The notes: generated by a model from the letters alone, not told the origin. Counted from the stretch's first letter, positions 43,558 to 53,871 are shown. The stretch is DNA of 64,000 bases from Pseudomonas psychrophila HA-4 (GCF_000282975.1 NZ_ALJC01000025.1:1-64000); one strand, 5' to 3'. Program-made: numbers and translations.

Positions 43558-45060
43558 ATGCACATCATTGCTGTTATCGGTACAGGCGCCATGGGTGCCG
43601 GGATCGCCCAACTTTGCGCGCAGGCTGGGTTCAACGTTCGTTTATATGACGTACAGGCCGGTGCCGCGCACAAAGCCCGTGATCGGCTGGCACAGGTGTT
43701 CGAGACCCTTGCTGGCAAAGGGCGGCTTACGCCAGGGGACGTCACACAGGCCCTTGCCAACCTGCAGGTCAGTGTCTCTCTGAAAGAACTGCACGACTGC
43801 GACTTGGTGATCGAAGCCATCGTCGAAAAACTTGACGTCAAACAAGCTGTGTTCAAAGAGCTTGAACAGATTGTGCGTGCCGACTGCCTGTTGGCCAGCA
43901 ACACTTCATCCCTGTCTATCACGGCCATTGCTCAGGGTTGCCAACGGCCGTCACGGGTTGCAGGGTTGCACTTCTTCAATCCGGTGCCGCTGATGAAAGT
44001 CGTCGAGGTCATCGCCGGGCTCGAGACCGACAATGCCGTCATCGAGCAACTGATGACATGGGTGAACCAACTGGGGCACTGGCCGGTGCGCTGCCACGAT
44101 ACGCCAGGTTTCATCATCAACCATGCGGGTCGGGCTTATGGCACCGAAGCGCTGGCCATCCTGGGTGAGCGTGTTGCACCGGTGCAGGTTGTTGACCGTG
44201 TGTTGCGTGAAGCCATGGGGTTTCGTATGGGGCCTTTCGAACTGTTTGACCTGACGGGGTTGGACGTATCGCACCCGGTAATGGAATCGATCTTTGAGCA
44301 GTACTACCAAGACCCGCGTTATCGGCCGTCGGTGCTGACTCGCCAAATGCTCAATGGCGGGCGGTTAGGGCGCAAGAGCGCTCGCGGATTTTATAGCTAC
44401 CCACGGTCCGAGGAGGCGCAGCAGCCTCTTGTGCGTCCAACGTGCAATCCCCCGGTCTGGATTGGTGCCCAAGAGCCTGAAGATCACCGGGCCCTCGCCA
44501 ATTGGCTCGCAGGGCAGGGTATTACGCTGGATAACGCCTCGATCCCGGGTGCCGACTCGCTCTGCCTCCTCGCACCCTATGGACTTGATGCCTGCGGTGC
44601 TGCTCAGGCATTTGGCACTGACCCAGCCCGCACCCTGTGTATCGACATGCTTCCAGGCATCGAGCGCCACCGCACCCTGATGCGTACGCCGGTGACACAT
44701 ACGCACTTGTGCGATTTTGCCTTGGCCCTCTTTGCCAATGACACTGTCGGCGCTTCGCTGATCGAGGACAGCTTGGGGTTTATCTGCCAGCGGGTGATGG
44801 CGGCTATCGTCAATCTGGCCTGTGACATGGCGCAACAAGGCATTGCCACTCCCGCAGATATAGATCGAGCTGTGCAACTCGGCCTCGGCTACCCCTCGGG
44901 GCCGCTGGCATGGGGCGATGCATTGGGCGCAGCGCGTGTGCTGAATATTGTGCAACGCATGGCCGAAACCAGCCATGACCCGCGATACCGCCCCAGCTCT
45001 TGGTTGCGCCGCCGGGTTGGCTTGGGCTGCTCGCTCGGCTTTGAGAGGTCTGCATGCTGA
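43558..45060 (+). CDS. 3-hydroxyacyl-CoA dehydrogenase (PaaH-like)
   Basis: A 500-aa dehydrogenase: the NAD-binding IAVIGTGAMGAGIAQLCAQAG at the start, EAIVEKLDVKQAVFKELE, SNTSSLSITAIA, LHFFNPVPLMKVVEV with the catalytic His, and NHAGRAYGTEAL. Like PaaH it has a second C-terminal helical HACD domain (about residues 400-490), longer than the 280-residue single-domain enzymes. It oxidises a 3-hydroxyacyl-CoA to the 3-oxoacyl-CoA with NAD. It probably acts on the product of the PaaF-like hydratase immediately upstream. Confidence 0.9.
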   Translation: MHIIAVIGTGAMGAGIAQLCAQAGFNVRLYDVQAGAAHKARDRLAQVFETLAGKGRLTPGDVTQALANLQVSVSLKELHDCDLVIEAIVEKLDVKQAVFKELEQIVRADCLLASNTSSLSITAIAQGCQRPSRVAGLHFFNPVPLMKVVEVIAGLETDNAVIEQLMTWVNQLGHWPVRCHDTPGFIINHAGRAYGTEALAILGERVAPVQVVDRVLREAMGFRMGPFELFDLTGLDVSHPVMESIFEQYYQDPRYRPSVLTRQMLNGGRLGRKSARGFYSYPRSEEAQQPLVRPTCNPPVWIGAQEPEDHRALANWLAGQGITLDNASIPGADSLCLLAPYGLDACGAAQAFGTDPARTLCIDMLPGIERHRTLMRTPVTHTHLCDFALALFANDTVGASLIEDSLGFICQRVMAAIVNLACDMAQQGIATPADIDRAVQLGLGYPSGPLAWGDALGAARVLNIVQRMAETSHDPRYRPSSWLRRRVGLGCSLGFERSAC

Positions 45061-45133
45061 GCGTGGCGTTCCAAACCACGCCACCCCGGCTTATTGAGCC
45101 GGGCGCAACCACCTCGATTTTTTGGGAGGTGCT

Positions 45134-45571
45134 ATGAACAGTCGTATCGAGCGTCCCGTTCGCTCGGCCTTTTCGCATTTCACTGCCGTCCACACGCGCT
45201 GGGGCGATAACGATGCCTTCGGGCACGTCAACAACGTGGTTTATTACTCGTACTGTGAGTCGACCATCTGCGCCTACCTGATCGAGCATGAGGCGCTGGA
45301 CATTGTTTACAGCCCGGTGATCGGCGTGGTGGTCAGTTCTAGCTGTACCTACCATGCCTCGGTGTCTTTCCCCGACGTAATTACGGTGGGCATGAAGGTG
45401 ACGCATCTGGGGACCAGCAGCATGCGTTACGAGCTGGCGCTGTTTCGCAACGATGACCCACAGGCGTCTGCGGTCGTGCAAATGACCTATGTGTATGTCG
45501 ACCGCGGCACTCATAACCCCGTGCCGATCCCATCATTCATTCGCGACGTATTGGGCCGCTTGCTGGAGTGA
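45134..45571 (+). CDS. Acyl-CoA thioesterase, hot-dog (YbgC/4HBT) family
   Basis: A 145-aa single hot-dog-fold protein. The motif TRWGDNDAFGHVNNVVYYSYCE contains the catalytic aspartate region of 4-hydroxybenzoyl-CoA-type thioesterases. It would hydrolyse an acyl-CoA to the free acid, either as a pathway step or to release trapped CoA. GGGAGGTGCT directly precedes the ATG at 45134. Its stop overlaps the extended frame of the next gene but the chosen start of that gene lies 90 nt further on. Confidence 0.88.
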   Translation: MNSRIERPVRSAFSHFTAVHTRWGDNDAFGHVNNVVYYSYCESTICAYLIEHEALDIVYSPVIGVVVSSSCTYHASVSFPDVITVGMKVTHLGTSSMRYELALFRNDDPQASAVVQMTYVYVDRGTHNPVPIPSFIRDVLGRLLE

Positions 45572-45660
45572 GCCGCGTTGAGGCGCAGAGCTTTTCACCA
45601 CGCCGTACCCGCTTAATGAACCCGCAGCAAACGGGTGACATGCCTATAGAAGGAAACCCC

Positions 45661-47787
45661 ATGAGTGCCCTGATTAACTATCGCGCAGAGCATCGGCTAG
45701 CGCTTATCGGCTTGGTTCATGCACCGGTTAACGCATTGGGCCAACCCCTGCGCAGTGAATTACTGCAAGCCCTTGAACGAGCCGACGCCGACCCTGACGT
45801 ACACGCCATCATTCTTCAGGGTGAGGGTCTGCCCTTTAGTGCCGGGGCGGATATTCACGAGTTTGGTACCCCGCGTGCTGTCGCTGCGCCGCATTTACGT
45901 GAACTGCTGCTTAGGTTGCAACAACTGAACAAACCCGTCATTGCGGCTTTGTCGGGTGTGGCTTTAGGGGGCGGACTTGAGCTGGCGCTCGCTTGCGGGT
46001 ACCGCATTAGTGAGCCGACGGCCTGTTTTGGCTTGCCGGAAATCAAGCTAGGGTTGATACCCGGTGCTGGTGGGACTCAGCGTTTGCCACGCTTGATCGG
46101 TGCGCAAGCGGCCCTGGACATGATGATCAGTGGGCAAATGATCAACGCCCGGCGCGCCCTTGAGTTGGGCTTGGTGGACGGCTTGAGCAAAAGCCCTCAA
46201 AGCCTGCTGAACGAAGCGTGTGCCTTTGCCCATCAATTGCTTGAAAGAAATGCCCCGGCTTTTCCAGATCCGCGGTGGGGTTTTCCTGGTAGCGGGTTGC
46301 CTGATGATTTCTTCATCCAGTACCGCCTTACCCAGCAGGCTCGATGGCAAGGACAACTCGCCCCGCAAAGTGTCATATCAGCACTCGAAGCGGCCTGCAC
46401 ACTGCCTTTGACCGATGGCCTGGCGCTAGAGGCCGAACTGTTCCAGGCACTGGAAGCGTCGAGCCAGTCGGCTGCCTTGCGCCATGTGTTTTTCGCCGAG
46501 CGCGATGTTGGAAAGTTACCGGGTATTAGCGCTGACACACCGACTCGGCTTATCCGCAAAGTCGCGATTATCGGCGCGGGTACCATGGGCGGCGGGATCG
46601 CCATGTGTTTTGCCAATGCGGGCATCCCCGTGGCACTGCTGGAACTCAAGGCCCAAGCACTTGAGCATGGCTTGATGCAGATTCGCCACCTCTACCAAAT
46701 CAGCGTGGAGCGCGGCAAATTGACCCCCGCTCAGCTGGAACAGCGCATGGAACTGCTGCACGGCACCCTAGACTATGCCGAGATCGGGGATGCCGATCTG
46801 GTCATCGAGGCCGTGTTTGAAAGCCTGCCCGTCAAGCAGCAGGTGTTTCGGACGTTGGACGAGGTCTGCAAGCCTGGCGCGATTCTAGCCAGTAACACCT
46901 CGACCCTGGATATCAACGCCATTGCCTCTGTTACGCGGCGCCCGTGGGATGTGATCGGTTTGCACTTCTTCAGCCCGGCCAGCGTTATGCGCTTGTTAGA
47001 GGTGGTACGTGGCCGGGACACTGGGTCTGACACCTTGGCAACGATGCTGGCTATCGCAAAGCGTCTCGGCAAGGTTGCTGTGGTCTCTGGCGTATGCTTC
47101 GGTTTTATTGGTAATCGCATGCTCGAGCCCTACTCGCGGGAGGCTCATCGGCTGTTGCTTGAGGGCGCCAGCGTGGCGCAAATCGACCGGGTACTCACCG
47201 ACTTTGGCATGGCAATGGGCGTGCTGGCGATGCACGACCTGGCAGGCATCGATGTCAGTTACCTGATACGCGAATCGCGCCGCGACCTGACCGCCCATGA
47301 CCTCAGTTATTGTCGGATCGCCGATGTTCTTTTCGAACAAGGGCGTTATGGCCAGAAGACTGCCCGGGGTTTTTACCTCTACGAAGGCCGCAAGCGGCAA
47401 GAAGACTGCGAACTCCTCTCGCTGGCTGAAGGTATCGCTCACGAATTGGGCATTGTCCGCAGGGTGATCAGCGATGAGGAAGTGCATGACCGCTGCCTAT
47501 TCATGTTGATCAACGAAGGCATTCAACTGCTCGATGAAGGGATTGCCCAGCGCAGCGGCGACATCGACTTGGTGTGGATCAATGGTTACGGCTTTGCGGC
47601 CTGGCGCGGGGGGCCTTTGCATTACGCCGAAAGCCTGGGGCTGGCGCACATTTTGGAGCGCATCCGGCATTACCGGGACGCCTTGGGCGCTTATGGGCAG
47701 ATGTGGTTACAGCCCGCGCCTTTGCTCGAACGCCTAGTTGCGGCGGGCCATACCCGTATCGAAACCCTCACCGTCAAGGACATATGA
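45661..47787 (+). CDS. FadB/FadJ-like enoyl-CoA hydratase / 3-hydroxyacyl-CoA dehydrogenase
   Basis: A 708-aa bifunctional beta-oxidation enzyme. The N-terminal crotonase domain (about 1-190) keeps both glutamates ([34 protein letters not shown]). The dehydrogenase half starts at about residue 295 ([21 protein letters not shown]) with [12 protein letters not shown] and [18 protein letters not shown] (catalytic His). It gives hydration and oxidation in one chain, duplicating the PaaF- and PaaH-like genes upstream. AAGGAAACCCC precedes the ATG at 45661. Confidence 0.9.
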   Translation: MSALINYRAEHRLALIGLVHAPVNALGQPLRSELLQALERADADPDVHAIILQGEGLPFSAGADIHEFGTPRAVAAPHLRELLLRLQQLNKPVIAALSGVALGGGLELALACGYRISEPTACFGLPEIKLGLIPGAGGTQRLPRLIGAQAALDMMISGQMINARRALELGLVDGLSKSPQSLLNEACAFAHQLLERNAPAFPDPRWGFPGSGLPDDFFIQYRLTQQARWQGQLAPQSVISALEAACTLPLTDGLALEAELFQALEASSQSAALRHVFFAERDVGKLPGISADTPTRLIRKVAIIGAGTMGGGIAMCFANAGIPVALLELKAQALEHGLMQIRHLYQISVERGKLTPAQLEQRMELLHGTLDYAEIGDADLVIEAVFESLPVKQQVFRTLDEVCKPGAILASNTSTLDINAIASVTRRPWDVIGLHFFSPASVMRLLEVVRGRDTGSDTLATMLAIAKRLGKVAVVSGVCFGFIGNRMLEPYSREAHRLLLEGASVAQIDRVLTDFGMAMGVLAMHDLAGIDVSYLIRESRRDLTAHDLSYCRIADVLFEQGRYGQKTARGFYLYEGRKRQEDCELLSLAEGIAHELGIVRRVISDEEVHDRCLFMLINEGIQLLDEGIAQRSGDIDLVWINGYGFAAWRGGPLHYAESLGLAHILERIRHYRDALGAYGQMWLQPAPLLERLVAAGHTRIETLTVKDI

Positions 47788-47789
47788 TC

Positions 47790-48974
47790 ATGCGTGAAGC
47801 CGTCATTCTTTCTACTGCCCGCACACCCATCGCCAAAGCTTTTCGTGGTTCATTCCATCAGCTAACGGCACCGAGCATGGCTGGCTACGCCATCCGGGGT
47901 GCCGTTGAGCGCGCTGGCATTGAAGCCGATGAAATAGAAGACTTGGTTATCGGCACCGCCATGCCGGGTGGAACCGCAGGCTGGAACTTGGGGCGTATGG
48001 CAGCGCTCGCCGCAGGACTGCCTCTCACGGTCAGCGGCCAGACGCTGGACCGCCAATGCGCCTCCGGCTTGATGGCGATTGCAACCGCCGCAAAACAAAT
48101 CATGGTCGATGGCATGGACGTGGCGCTGGCTGCCGGTCAGGAACACATCAGCCTGGTCCAAAATCGCTATATGGAATGGGCCATGGCCGAGCAGGACCCT
48201 CGCGTTATCCGCAACGCCGCGCATGCTTATATGCCCATGTTGCAGACCGCAGAATATGTGGCCCGGCGTTATCAGGTCAGTCGCGAAGCTCAAGACGCCT
48301 ATGCACTGCAATCACAATTGCGAACGGCGGCGGCGCAACAGGCTGGACGCTTCGACAGTGAAATTGTGCCCGTGACTTCATACCGAGCAGTCACTGACCC
48401 AGCCACCGGGGGTATCACTCACGAACCCGTGACCCTGTTGAGTGACGAATGCAACCGACCCCAGACCGTGCTGGAGGGGTTGGCGGCACTGAGGCCTGTT
48501 ATCGAAGGCGGCAGTATTACTGCTGGCAATGCCAGCCAGCTTTCGGACGGTGCCAGCGCGTGTGTGCTGATGGACGCGGGGCTGGCCGCGCAACGCAACC
48601 TGACGCCACTGGGGCTTTACCGAGGGGTTGCAGTGGCTGGCCTGGCCCCGGAAGAAATGGGTATCGGCCCGGTTTACGCGGTGCCCAAACTGCTCAAGCA
48701 GCATGGGTTGCGCGTTGATGACATCGGCTTGTGGGAACTCAACGAAGCGTTTGCCTGCCAAGTGATTTACTGCCGTGACCAGTTGGGTATCGACGGCGCC
48801 CGAATGAACGTCAATGGCGGCGCTATTGCCATTGGCCACCCTTATGGTATGAGCGGTGCTCGCATGGTGGGGCATGCGCTGCTTGAGGGTAAACGTCGCG
48901 GCGTAAAATACGTGGTTGTCACCATGTGCGTGGGCGGCGGCATGGGTGCGGCGGGGTTATTTGAAGTCCTGTGA
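47790..48974 (+). CDS. Acetyl-CoA acyltransferase (thiolase)
   Basis: A 394-aa thiolase. [19 protein letters not shown] opens the chain; [20 protein letters not shown] contains the acyl-accepting Cys (about residue 90); [20 protein letters not shown] has the His; and [19 protein letters not shown] has the second Cys. It cleaves a 3-oxoacyl-CoA with CoA to acetyl-CoA and a shortened acyl-CoA. AAGGA lies 9 nt before the ATG at 47790; an ATG at 47784 overlaps the previous stop but is only 3 nt from that site. It is the last beta-oxidation gene of the operon. Confidence 0.92.
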   Translation: MREAVILSTARTPIAKAFRGSFHQLTAPSMAGYAIRGAVERAGIEADEIEDLVIGTAMPGGTAGWNLGRMAALAAGLPLTVSGQTLDRQCASGLMAIATAAKQIMVDGMDVALAAGQEHISLVQNRYMEWAMAEQDPRVIRNAAHAYMPMLQTAEYVARRYQVSREAQDAYALQSQLRTAAAQQAGRFDSEIVPVTSYRAVTDPATGGITHEPVTLLSDECNRPQTVLEGLAALRPVIEGGSITAGNASQLSDGASACVLMDAGLAAQRNLTPLGLYRGVAVAGLAPEEMGIGPVYAVPKLLKQHGLRVDDIGLWELNEAFACQVIYCRDQLGIDGARMNVNGGAIAIGHPYGMSGARMVGHALLEGKRRGVKYVVVTMCVGGGMGAAGLFEVL

Positions 48975-49163
48975 AAAGAATGGGATCTGGCAGTCAGATT
49001 CGATGTGAGTGTCATCGCGATGACCCGTGCTGGCAGGTGTGCCTGTTGCCACGCCTGCGAACACAGTACGTGAGCCTTCGTCGATTATTCATGCCACATG
49101 CAAGTATCAAGCATGGGAAACTCCAGCCAATTGCCTCTGCAAGCCAACCCTGGAGTTACGCCC

Positions 49164-49553
49164 ATGATTGACCATCTTGACCATTTAGTGCTGACCACCA
49201 TCGACCCGTTGGCTGCTGAAAATTTTTACGTGCGCGTCATGGGCATGCAGGTGCAAACTTTTTCGGGTGGGCGCAAGGCGTTCGCTTTTGGTCAGCAGAA
49301 AATCAATCTGCACGTACGTGGCCACGAGTTTGAACCCAAAGCGCATTTGCCGGTTCCAGGCGCGCTGGACCTCTGTTTTATCGCCTCGATCCCCTTGGAC
49401 CAAGTGATTGCCCACCTGGCCCATGTCGGCTGGCCAATCATCGAAGGGCCTGTGCTGCGCACGGGTGCTACCGGGCCAATTCGTTCGGTGTATCTGCGGG
49501 ACCCGGACCTGAACCTGATCGAGATTTCCGAACGCGCAAACCAATCCGGATGA
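49164..49553 (+). CDS. VOC (glyoxalase-fold) family protein
   Basis: A 129-aa vicinal-oxygen-chelate protein: IDHLDHLVLTTIDPLAAENFYVRVMGM, INLHVRGHEFEPKA and VYLRDPDLNLIEISE, with candidate metal ligands His7, His59-type and Glu near the end. Relatives are virulence/fosfomycin-type or glyoxalase-type enzymes, or ring-cleaving dioxygenases; this small single unit is closest to the 'VOC family virulence protein' type. It sits at the end of the catabolic cluster after a 189-nt gap, so it may or may not belong to it. TGGAG precedes the ATG. Confidence 0.8.
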   Translation: MIDHLDHLVLTTIDPLAAENFYVRVMGMQVQTFSGGRKAFAFGQQKINLHVRGHEFEPKAHLPVPGALDLCFIASIPLDQVIAHLAHVGWPIIEGPVLRTGATGPIRSVYLRDPDLNLIEISERANQSG

Positions 49554-49621
49554 GCGTGAGAGGAGGGTGTGAGAGGGTTGAGGTGCATCGCTTAATACTG
49601 ACTCAAGTGCGTAGAGGATTG

Positions 49622-49665
49622 CGCAGGCTGCGATCTTTTGATTTTTTAAAGGATCGCAGCCTGCG
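49622..49665. repeat. REP-type hairpin between convergent genes
   Basis: CGCAGGCTGCGATC and its exact complement (14 bp) flank an AT-rich loop with a T-run. The GATCGCAGCCTGCGGTAGCG wording is a common Pseudomonas REP unit. It lies between the VOC gene and the leftward membrane protein and can terminate both. Confidence 0.8.
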
Positions 49666-49672
49666 GTAGCGA

Positions 49673-50860
49673 CTACACGGTGAACCAGCCAATCACTGGA
49701 ATAATCAGTAACGTGCTAATCGCCATCGACAACACATTGCCAATGTAAGGATGCATGTACTTCGGTAGACGTCGGCTAATCGTATACGCCAGTGGCGGGG
49801 CGATTAGAGCCCCGAGTAAAGCGCTTGCGATCATTACCGTCGCGCTGCCACCGTAGGTCAGCACTGCTGCGGGTACAACCGATACCAAGGGCACATAAGT
49901 GGGATACCAGCCGCATTTTTTCCATTGGCTACGCCAAATAATCACCCCTAGCAGCGAGGTTAATGCTTGCGCTGCCACTAGGTGCAGCAACAGGCCTGAA
50001 CCATAAGCGGGGCTTAAAGGATTTAAGGCATAAGCCAGTAAAACCCCGGCCAACATTCCCAGGCTGGCCCATTCGTTGCCAAAGAACGGCGCTTCGGAAA
50101 AGTCCGCTAGTACCCGGCGTAACGTCCAGATCATGCCGTAGTCAGAGGTCGGTATAGCTTTAGGTTTTGCGGCGTTTTTTGCGACCTGACTGCTCACCAG
50201 TACAGGCATGAAACGGCACATGCCAAAAGCCACTGCACTGCCGAGTGCCATGCCCAGCACATTGCCAATCACTACGGGTAATCCTAAGGGCAGGCATACG
50301 AAATTAACGATCAGCAGGCAGCAAGGTGTGACTAGCAAGGCACCGAGAACTGCTCCATTGAGCGTGACTTTCCAGCCGCCACCAAACAGCAACACCATCG
50401 CGGCGGGTAATGACACAAAGGCAGCGAATGTCGGCTGCCAGGTCTTGGCAGTCAATGTCCAACCCCACAGTACATTGCTCAATACCAGTCCCAACAGTGA
50501 GCTGGCGACTAACCAAGGCCATAGTCCTGTGCCATAGCTAATGCTGAACCCTTGCCATGCTTTAGCGTAACGACTGGCCCAGTAGCCCAGAGCGCCACCC
50601 AGCAACAACCCCAACGAGGCAAACTCGTGCTTGTAAAAAGCGACCTCGCTGATATCGCCAACCACCCAGCGCAGCCACGCAAACGGCGAAGGCCAGTCGC
50701 CCATCATGTCGCCATATCCGGGCCAGTAATTGGAAGTCGATGAGGCGTAGAGCCAGGATGAACCGGCTATCAGCGCAACTGTCGCCAGCGCGAAGGCTAT
50801 GAGCAACGCAAGGTAACCGACGGCGGTATTTGAAGACTCTTTTTGCGATAAGAACGGCAT
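49673..50860 (-). CDS. Unknown polytopic membrane protein with internal duplication
   Basis: A 395-aa inner-membrane protein with about ten hydrophobic helices. The two halves look duplicated: WVVGDISEVAFYKHEFASLGLLLGGALGY against VLADFSEAPFFGNEWASLGMLAGVLLAY, and WQPTFAAFVSLPAAMVLLFGG against WYPTYVPLVSVVPAAVLTYGG. The repeated F-x-x-x-E-[WF]-A-S-L-G element is distinctive. I do not recognise the family. It is the last gene of a leftward unit with a carbon-nitrogen hydrolase and an amino-acid-oxidase-type flavoprotein, so transport of an amino acid, amide or acid is a fair guess. Confidence 0.75.
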   Translation of the reverse strand: MPFLSQKESSNTAVGYLALLIAFALATVALIAGSSWLYASSTSNYWPGYGDMMGDWPSPFAWLRWVVGDISEVAFYKHEFASLGLLLGGALGYWASRYAKAWQGFSISYGTGLWPWLVASSLLGLVLSNVLWGWTLTAKTWQPTFAAFVSLPAAMVLLFGGGWKVTLNGAVLGALLVTPCCLLIVNFVCLPLGLPVVIGNVLGMALGSAVAFGMCRFMPVLVSSQVAKNAAKPKAIPTSDYGMIWTLRRVLADFSEAPFFGNEWASLGMLAGVLLAYALNPLSPAYGSGLLLHLVAAQALTSLLGVIIWRSQWKKCGWYPTYVPLVSVVPAAVLTYGGSATVMIASALLGALIAPPLAYTISRRLPKYMHPYIGNVLSMAISTLLIIPVIGWFTV

Positions 50861-50873
50861 GACGGCGTCCTCG

Positions 50874-51761
50874 TTATCGTGGCAACTGCGGGTGATTTAC
50901 ATAACCGAGCATCGACTCATACACATCAACACGGCGGTCGCGGTGCAGGTCGTTCAAGCTGTTCCAGATCGGCGCGCTGCGTGAACTGCTCAGGTCAATA
51001 TCGGCATACAGAATGGTCTGCTCATCAGATGAAGCCACTTCGCCGATGGGCCAGCCATTGGTTCCGGTAATCAGCGAGCAGCCCAGATAGCGCTCACCGT
51101 GTTCCTCACCGATGCGGTTGGCGGCGGCAATAAACACATTGTTGGCGTGAGCGGCGGTCATTGTCAGATACGAGGCCATGCACTTACCGGAAGCATCGAA
51201 CAGCGGCGGTGGCGTCCAAATCCAATTATTCAGGCTGCAGATAATGTCCGCACCTTGCAGACTCAACAGGCGTGGCACTTCAGGAAACCAGATGTCCCAG
51301 CAAATCAGCAGACCGATGCGCCCAATCGGCGTATCAAACACTGGGAAGCCCAAGTTTCCGGGGGTAAACCAGAGCTTCTCGCGATTCCATAAATGGGCCT
51401 TACGGTACTTGCCAATAAAACCGTCCGGCCCTAGCAACACCGCGCTATCAAACAACTGCGTACCATCCCGTTCCGCCAGTCCTGCGGCCAGATACACCTG
51501 ATGCTTTCGCGCAAAATCCAGCCAGGCCTGCACGCTTAAGCCATCAGGAATGAGTTCGGCATGTAGAAAAGCTTCTTGGCGAGTGCCGAACAAATACCCC
51601 GTGTTGGCCAACTCCGGCAGCACGATGAGATTTGCCCCGTTAATGGCAGCCTCGCGGGCCAGTTCCAGGCTATGTTCCAGATTGGCTTGGCTATGTTGTA
51701 TGCCCACTTGTGGGTCGAATTGCACAACAGCAACGCGCACTGCACTGACCGCTTCGTTCAT
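50874..51761 (-). CDS. Carbon-nitrogen hydrolase (nitrilase superfamily amidase)
   Basis: A 295-aa nitrilase-superfamily enzyme with the full Glu-Lys-Cys set: VLPELANTGYLF (Glu), KYRKAHLWNREKLWF (Lys) and GLLICWDIWFPEVPRL (Cys). Members hydrolyse amides, carbamoyls or nitriles in the cytoplasm. Its position after an amino-acid 2-monooxygenase-type gene copies the lysine pathway (DavB makes the amide, DavA hydrolyses it). I chose the ATG at 51761 because GAGG lies 8 nt upstream; a GTG three codons earlier is less likely. It is 13 nt from the membrane protein gene. Confidence 0.88.
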   Translation of the reverse strand: MNEAVSAVRVAVVQFDPQVGIQHSQANLEHSLELAREAAINGANLIVLPELANTGYLFGTRQEAFLHAELIPDGLSVQAWLDFARKHQVYLAAGLAERDGTQLFDSAVLLGPDGFIGKYRKAHLWNREKLWFTPGNLGFPVFDTPIGRIGLLICWDIWFPEVPRLLSLQGADIICSLNNWIWTPPPLFDASGKCMASYLTMTAAHANNVFIAAANRIGEEHGERYLGCSLITGTNGWPIGEVASSDEQTILYADIDLSSSRSAPIWNSLNDLHRDRRVDVYESMLGYVNHPQLPR

Positions 51762-51930
51762 GGCTGACACCTCTTTTTATTTTATGACCCGCTGGATGGC
51801 GGGTACTTAGTAAGAAGATTTATCAGAGCTGGTGTATGTCGGTTGTGTCCGCTCGGTATGTAGTCTTTTGCCTTATGTAAGGTGTTACTTATCCATTTGG
51901 ACTACGCAAGAAAGGACTTTTAACGGTTTG

Positions 51931-53871
51931 CTAAGGGCGCGTTTGATACTCTGGATACTCATCTAGACTGAAGCCTCCGTTGAACTCAGCTTGGGTGGTG
52001 TTACACAAGTTGATGACGGTATCAATTGCACCTCGCAGGCAGGGCTCAGTCCAGCCAGCATCGACAGAGAACGATTCTCCGGCAAGGTAGAGTCCGGAGA
52101 CATGCGCATAATCACGGTTGTATTTCATCAGGCTGACCGCCTCGTAATAAGTGCCTGCGCGATACAGTTTGGCGCAGCCAAGCGCGTTCTTGTCCGTGAC
52201 CCAGCGTTGAACAACAGCATTCTGAGCGTCGATGTAGGGAGATATTGGGCTCTTAATGTTTGAGGCTCGCAACAGGATACGATCCAGTTCGGTGATGCAT
52301 TTTGCGACTAGGGTTTTATCATCAAAGGAGGCCAGTTTGGTTGCATCATCTTCCCACGTGTAACTGAGCAAAATGCAGTCGTAGGGATAGGTATCGTGAT
52401 AGCGGTAGGTATACACATCGTGGACAAAACTGTCGGTAACGATAATTTGCGGTATTTTCTTGTTTTTAGATAAAAAGCCTTTTTTAAGTGGCGCGTAGAC
52501 TTTGCAACTGGTCTCCCAATGAGCAGTTTTGTAGGCATTGATTATTGAATGCGGCAACATGCTTTGACTGAAGTTCTCCAGTTGGATATGGGTTTCAATA
52601 ATCCAAGAGGGAAGGGTCATGATGACTGCATCGAAATCTTCATAGCGTTCAGATGTGCCTTTCGAACGGCTAACGTTCCAGTCGTAAGTGACGCGAATTT
52701 GACCTGACTCCAGTTTAGTTATTCGAGTCACTGACGTGTCTGTTAGGAAGCCTTCACCCCGACTCCGGCAATGATCATAGAAGGACAGTCCATTGACCGA
52801 TATCTGTGTGAACATCAGGCATTCATCAAGTGCTGCCAGACCTAGATAGCGGGGTGGCTCAAAGTCCAGATCATTGCAGTCTTTGAGCGAAGGAACGCCC
52901 AGATATGGGGAAGGTATAGGGTTGCCTTCAGTGTCTACACGGCCATGCACCAACTGCAACTGGCTGCTAAATCCGAAGATTGCGGTACGTAAGGGATAGA
53001 GGCAGCAAACATCATAAAACGCTCCCCAACTGCCATCACCGATGCCGATGGAGTAGAAAATAGCGGATTCTTCCTGGCTCATGCCAAGCCCGCCAAAATC
53101 GCCTGGACTCTCTACTGCCCATTGAGCGAGTGCAGGCAGTGTTACCAAGTCACGAAAGGAAAGCGCTTGATAGCGTTCGACAATAGCCGCCCACAGCTTT
53201 TCCCATTGCGGCGAGCCATAGATGTGTGCAATTTCTCGCGTCATTTGGTCGGAAAAGTGCCGCCATTTCCCGTAGACCTGTTGAAGTTTTTCTGACGGCG
53301 GTGGTGTGTGGCCCTGCGGATTTTTCCAGATCAACATCTGTGGTTCGAGTTGGCTATCAAGCAGTCCTTCGCGCAGGTATATGCCTGTGCTGCGGACCTG
53401 TGCAGTACCAGGATTCGGGAAATCTGATAACTGCAAGTCGAACAGTTTGCAGTAATAGGCCATAAGTGATTGGCCTTCTGTAGCCGGTTCGCCTATTGAG
53501 TTAAACAGCGGCATGCGCATTGCCCCCATTTCAAACGGCGTGCTGCCTAACAAGGGCGATTGCCCGTTGTTGATAACAGACAAGTGGCGTCCGCCAATAC
53601 GATGGGACTGTTCAAGCAGAGTGACGTTTGTGAAACCGCATCGCAGAAGTTCCCGCGCTGCAGTCAGACCAGTAACGCCAGCTCCGATGATGCAAATTTT
53701 ATGGTCGGGTTGGGTCGCGCTGGCAATACCCAATGGTTGCTCAACCAATTTACGGTAGTTAAAACATAAATCGGGAGGCCCAGGAAATCGACCTCTCCAT
53801 GAAGACGCCTCATGAGTGGGCAAATGTTTGGCGATGAATGCCGGGTAGTCGTAGGTTGATCCGATCGTCAC
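51931..53871 (-). CDS. Amino-acid oxidase/2-monooxygenase-type flavoprotein (IaaM/DavB/PAO-like)
   Basis: A 646-aa FAD enzyme of the amine-oxidase superfamily. It has the dinucleotide motif IIGAGVTGLTAARELL at residues 61-76, TLLEQSHRIGGR, FEMGAMRMP at 113-121, FPNPGT, and the C-terminal GLYLAGESFSVDAGWTEPCLRGA. The long N-terminal arm and FPNPGT motif fit the tryptophan, lysine and phenylalanine 2-monooxygenase group, which converts an L-amino acid to the amide with loss of CO2. Which amino acid is used cannot be told. The GTG start has GGAG 10 nt upstream. The amidase-type gene downstream could take the amide to the acid. Confidence 0.8.
   Translation of the reverse strand: MTIGSTYDYPAFIAKHLPTHEASSWRGRFPGPPDLCFNYRKLVEQPLGIASATQPDHKICIIGAGVTGLTAARELLRCGFTNVTLLEQSHRIGGRHLSVINNGQSPLLGSTPFEMGAMRMPLFNSIGEPATEGQSLMAYYCKLFDLQLSDFPNPGTAQVRSTGIYLREGLLDSQLEPQMLIWKNPQGHTPPPSEKLQQVYGKWRHFSDQMTREIAHIYGSPQWEKLWAAIVERYQALSFRDLVTLPALAQWAVESPGDFGGLGMSQEESAIFYSIGIGDGSWGAFYDVCCLYPLRTAIFGFSSQLQLVHGRVDTEGNPIPSPYLGVPSLKDCNDLDFEPPRYLGLAALDECLMFTQISVNGLSFYDHCRSRGEGFLTDTSVTRITKLESGQIRVTYDWNVSRSKGTSERYEDFDAVIMTLPSWIIETHIQLENFSQSMLPHSIINAYKTAHWETSCKVYAPLKKGFLSKNKKIPQIIVTDSFVHDVYTYRYHDTYPYDCILLSYTWEDDATKLASFDDKTLVAKCITELDRILLRASNIKSPISPYIDAQNAVVQRWVTDKNALGCAKLYRAGTYYEAVSLMKYNRDYAHVSGLYLAGESFSVDAGWTEPCLRGAIDTVINLCNTTQAEFNGGFSLDEYPEYQTRP

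Noticed and set aside
24721-49553. Assignment of the catabolic cluster to phenylacetate, pinene or camphor degradation
   Set aside because: The diagnostic enzymes (PaaABCDE and PaaZ, or a terpene-specific oxygenase) are not visible, so no substrate is named.
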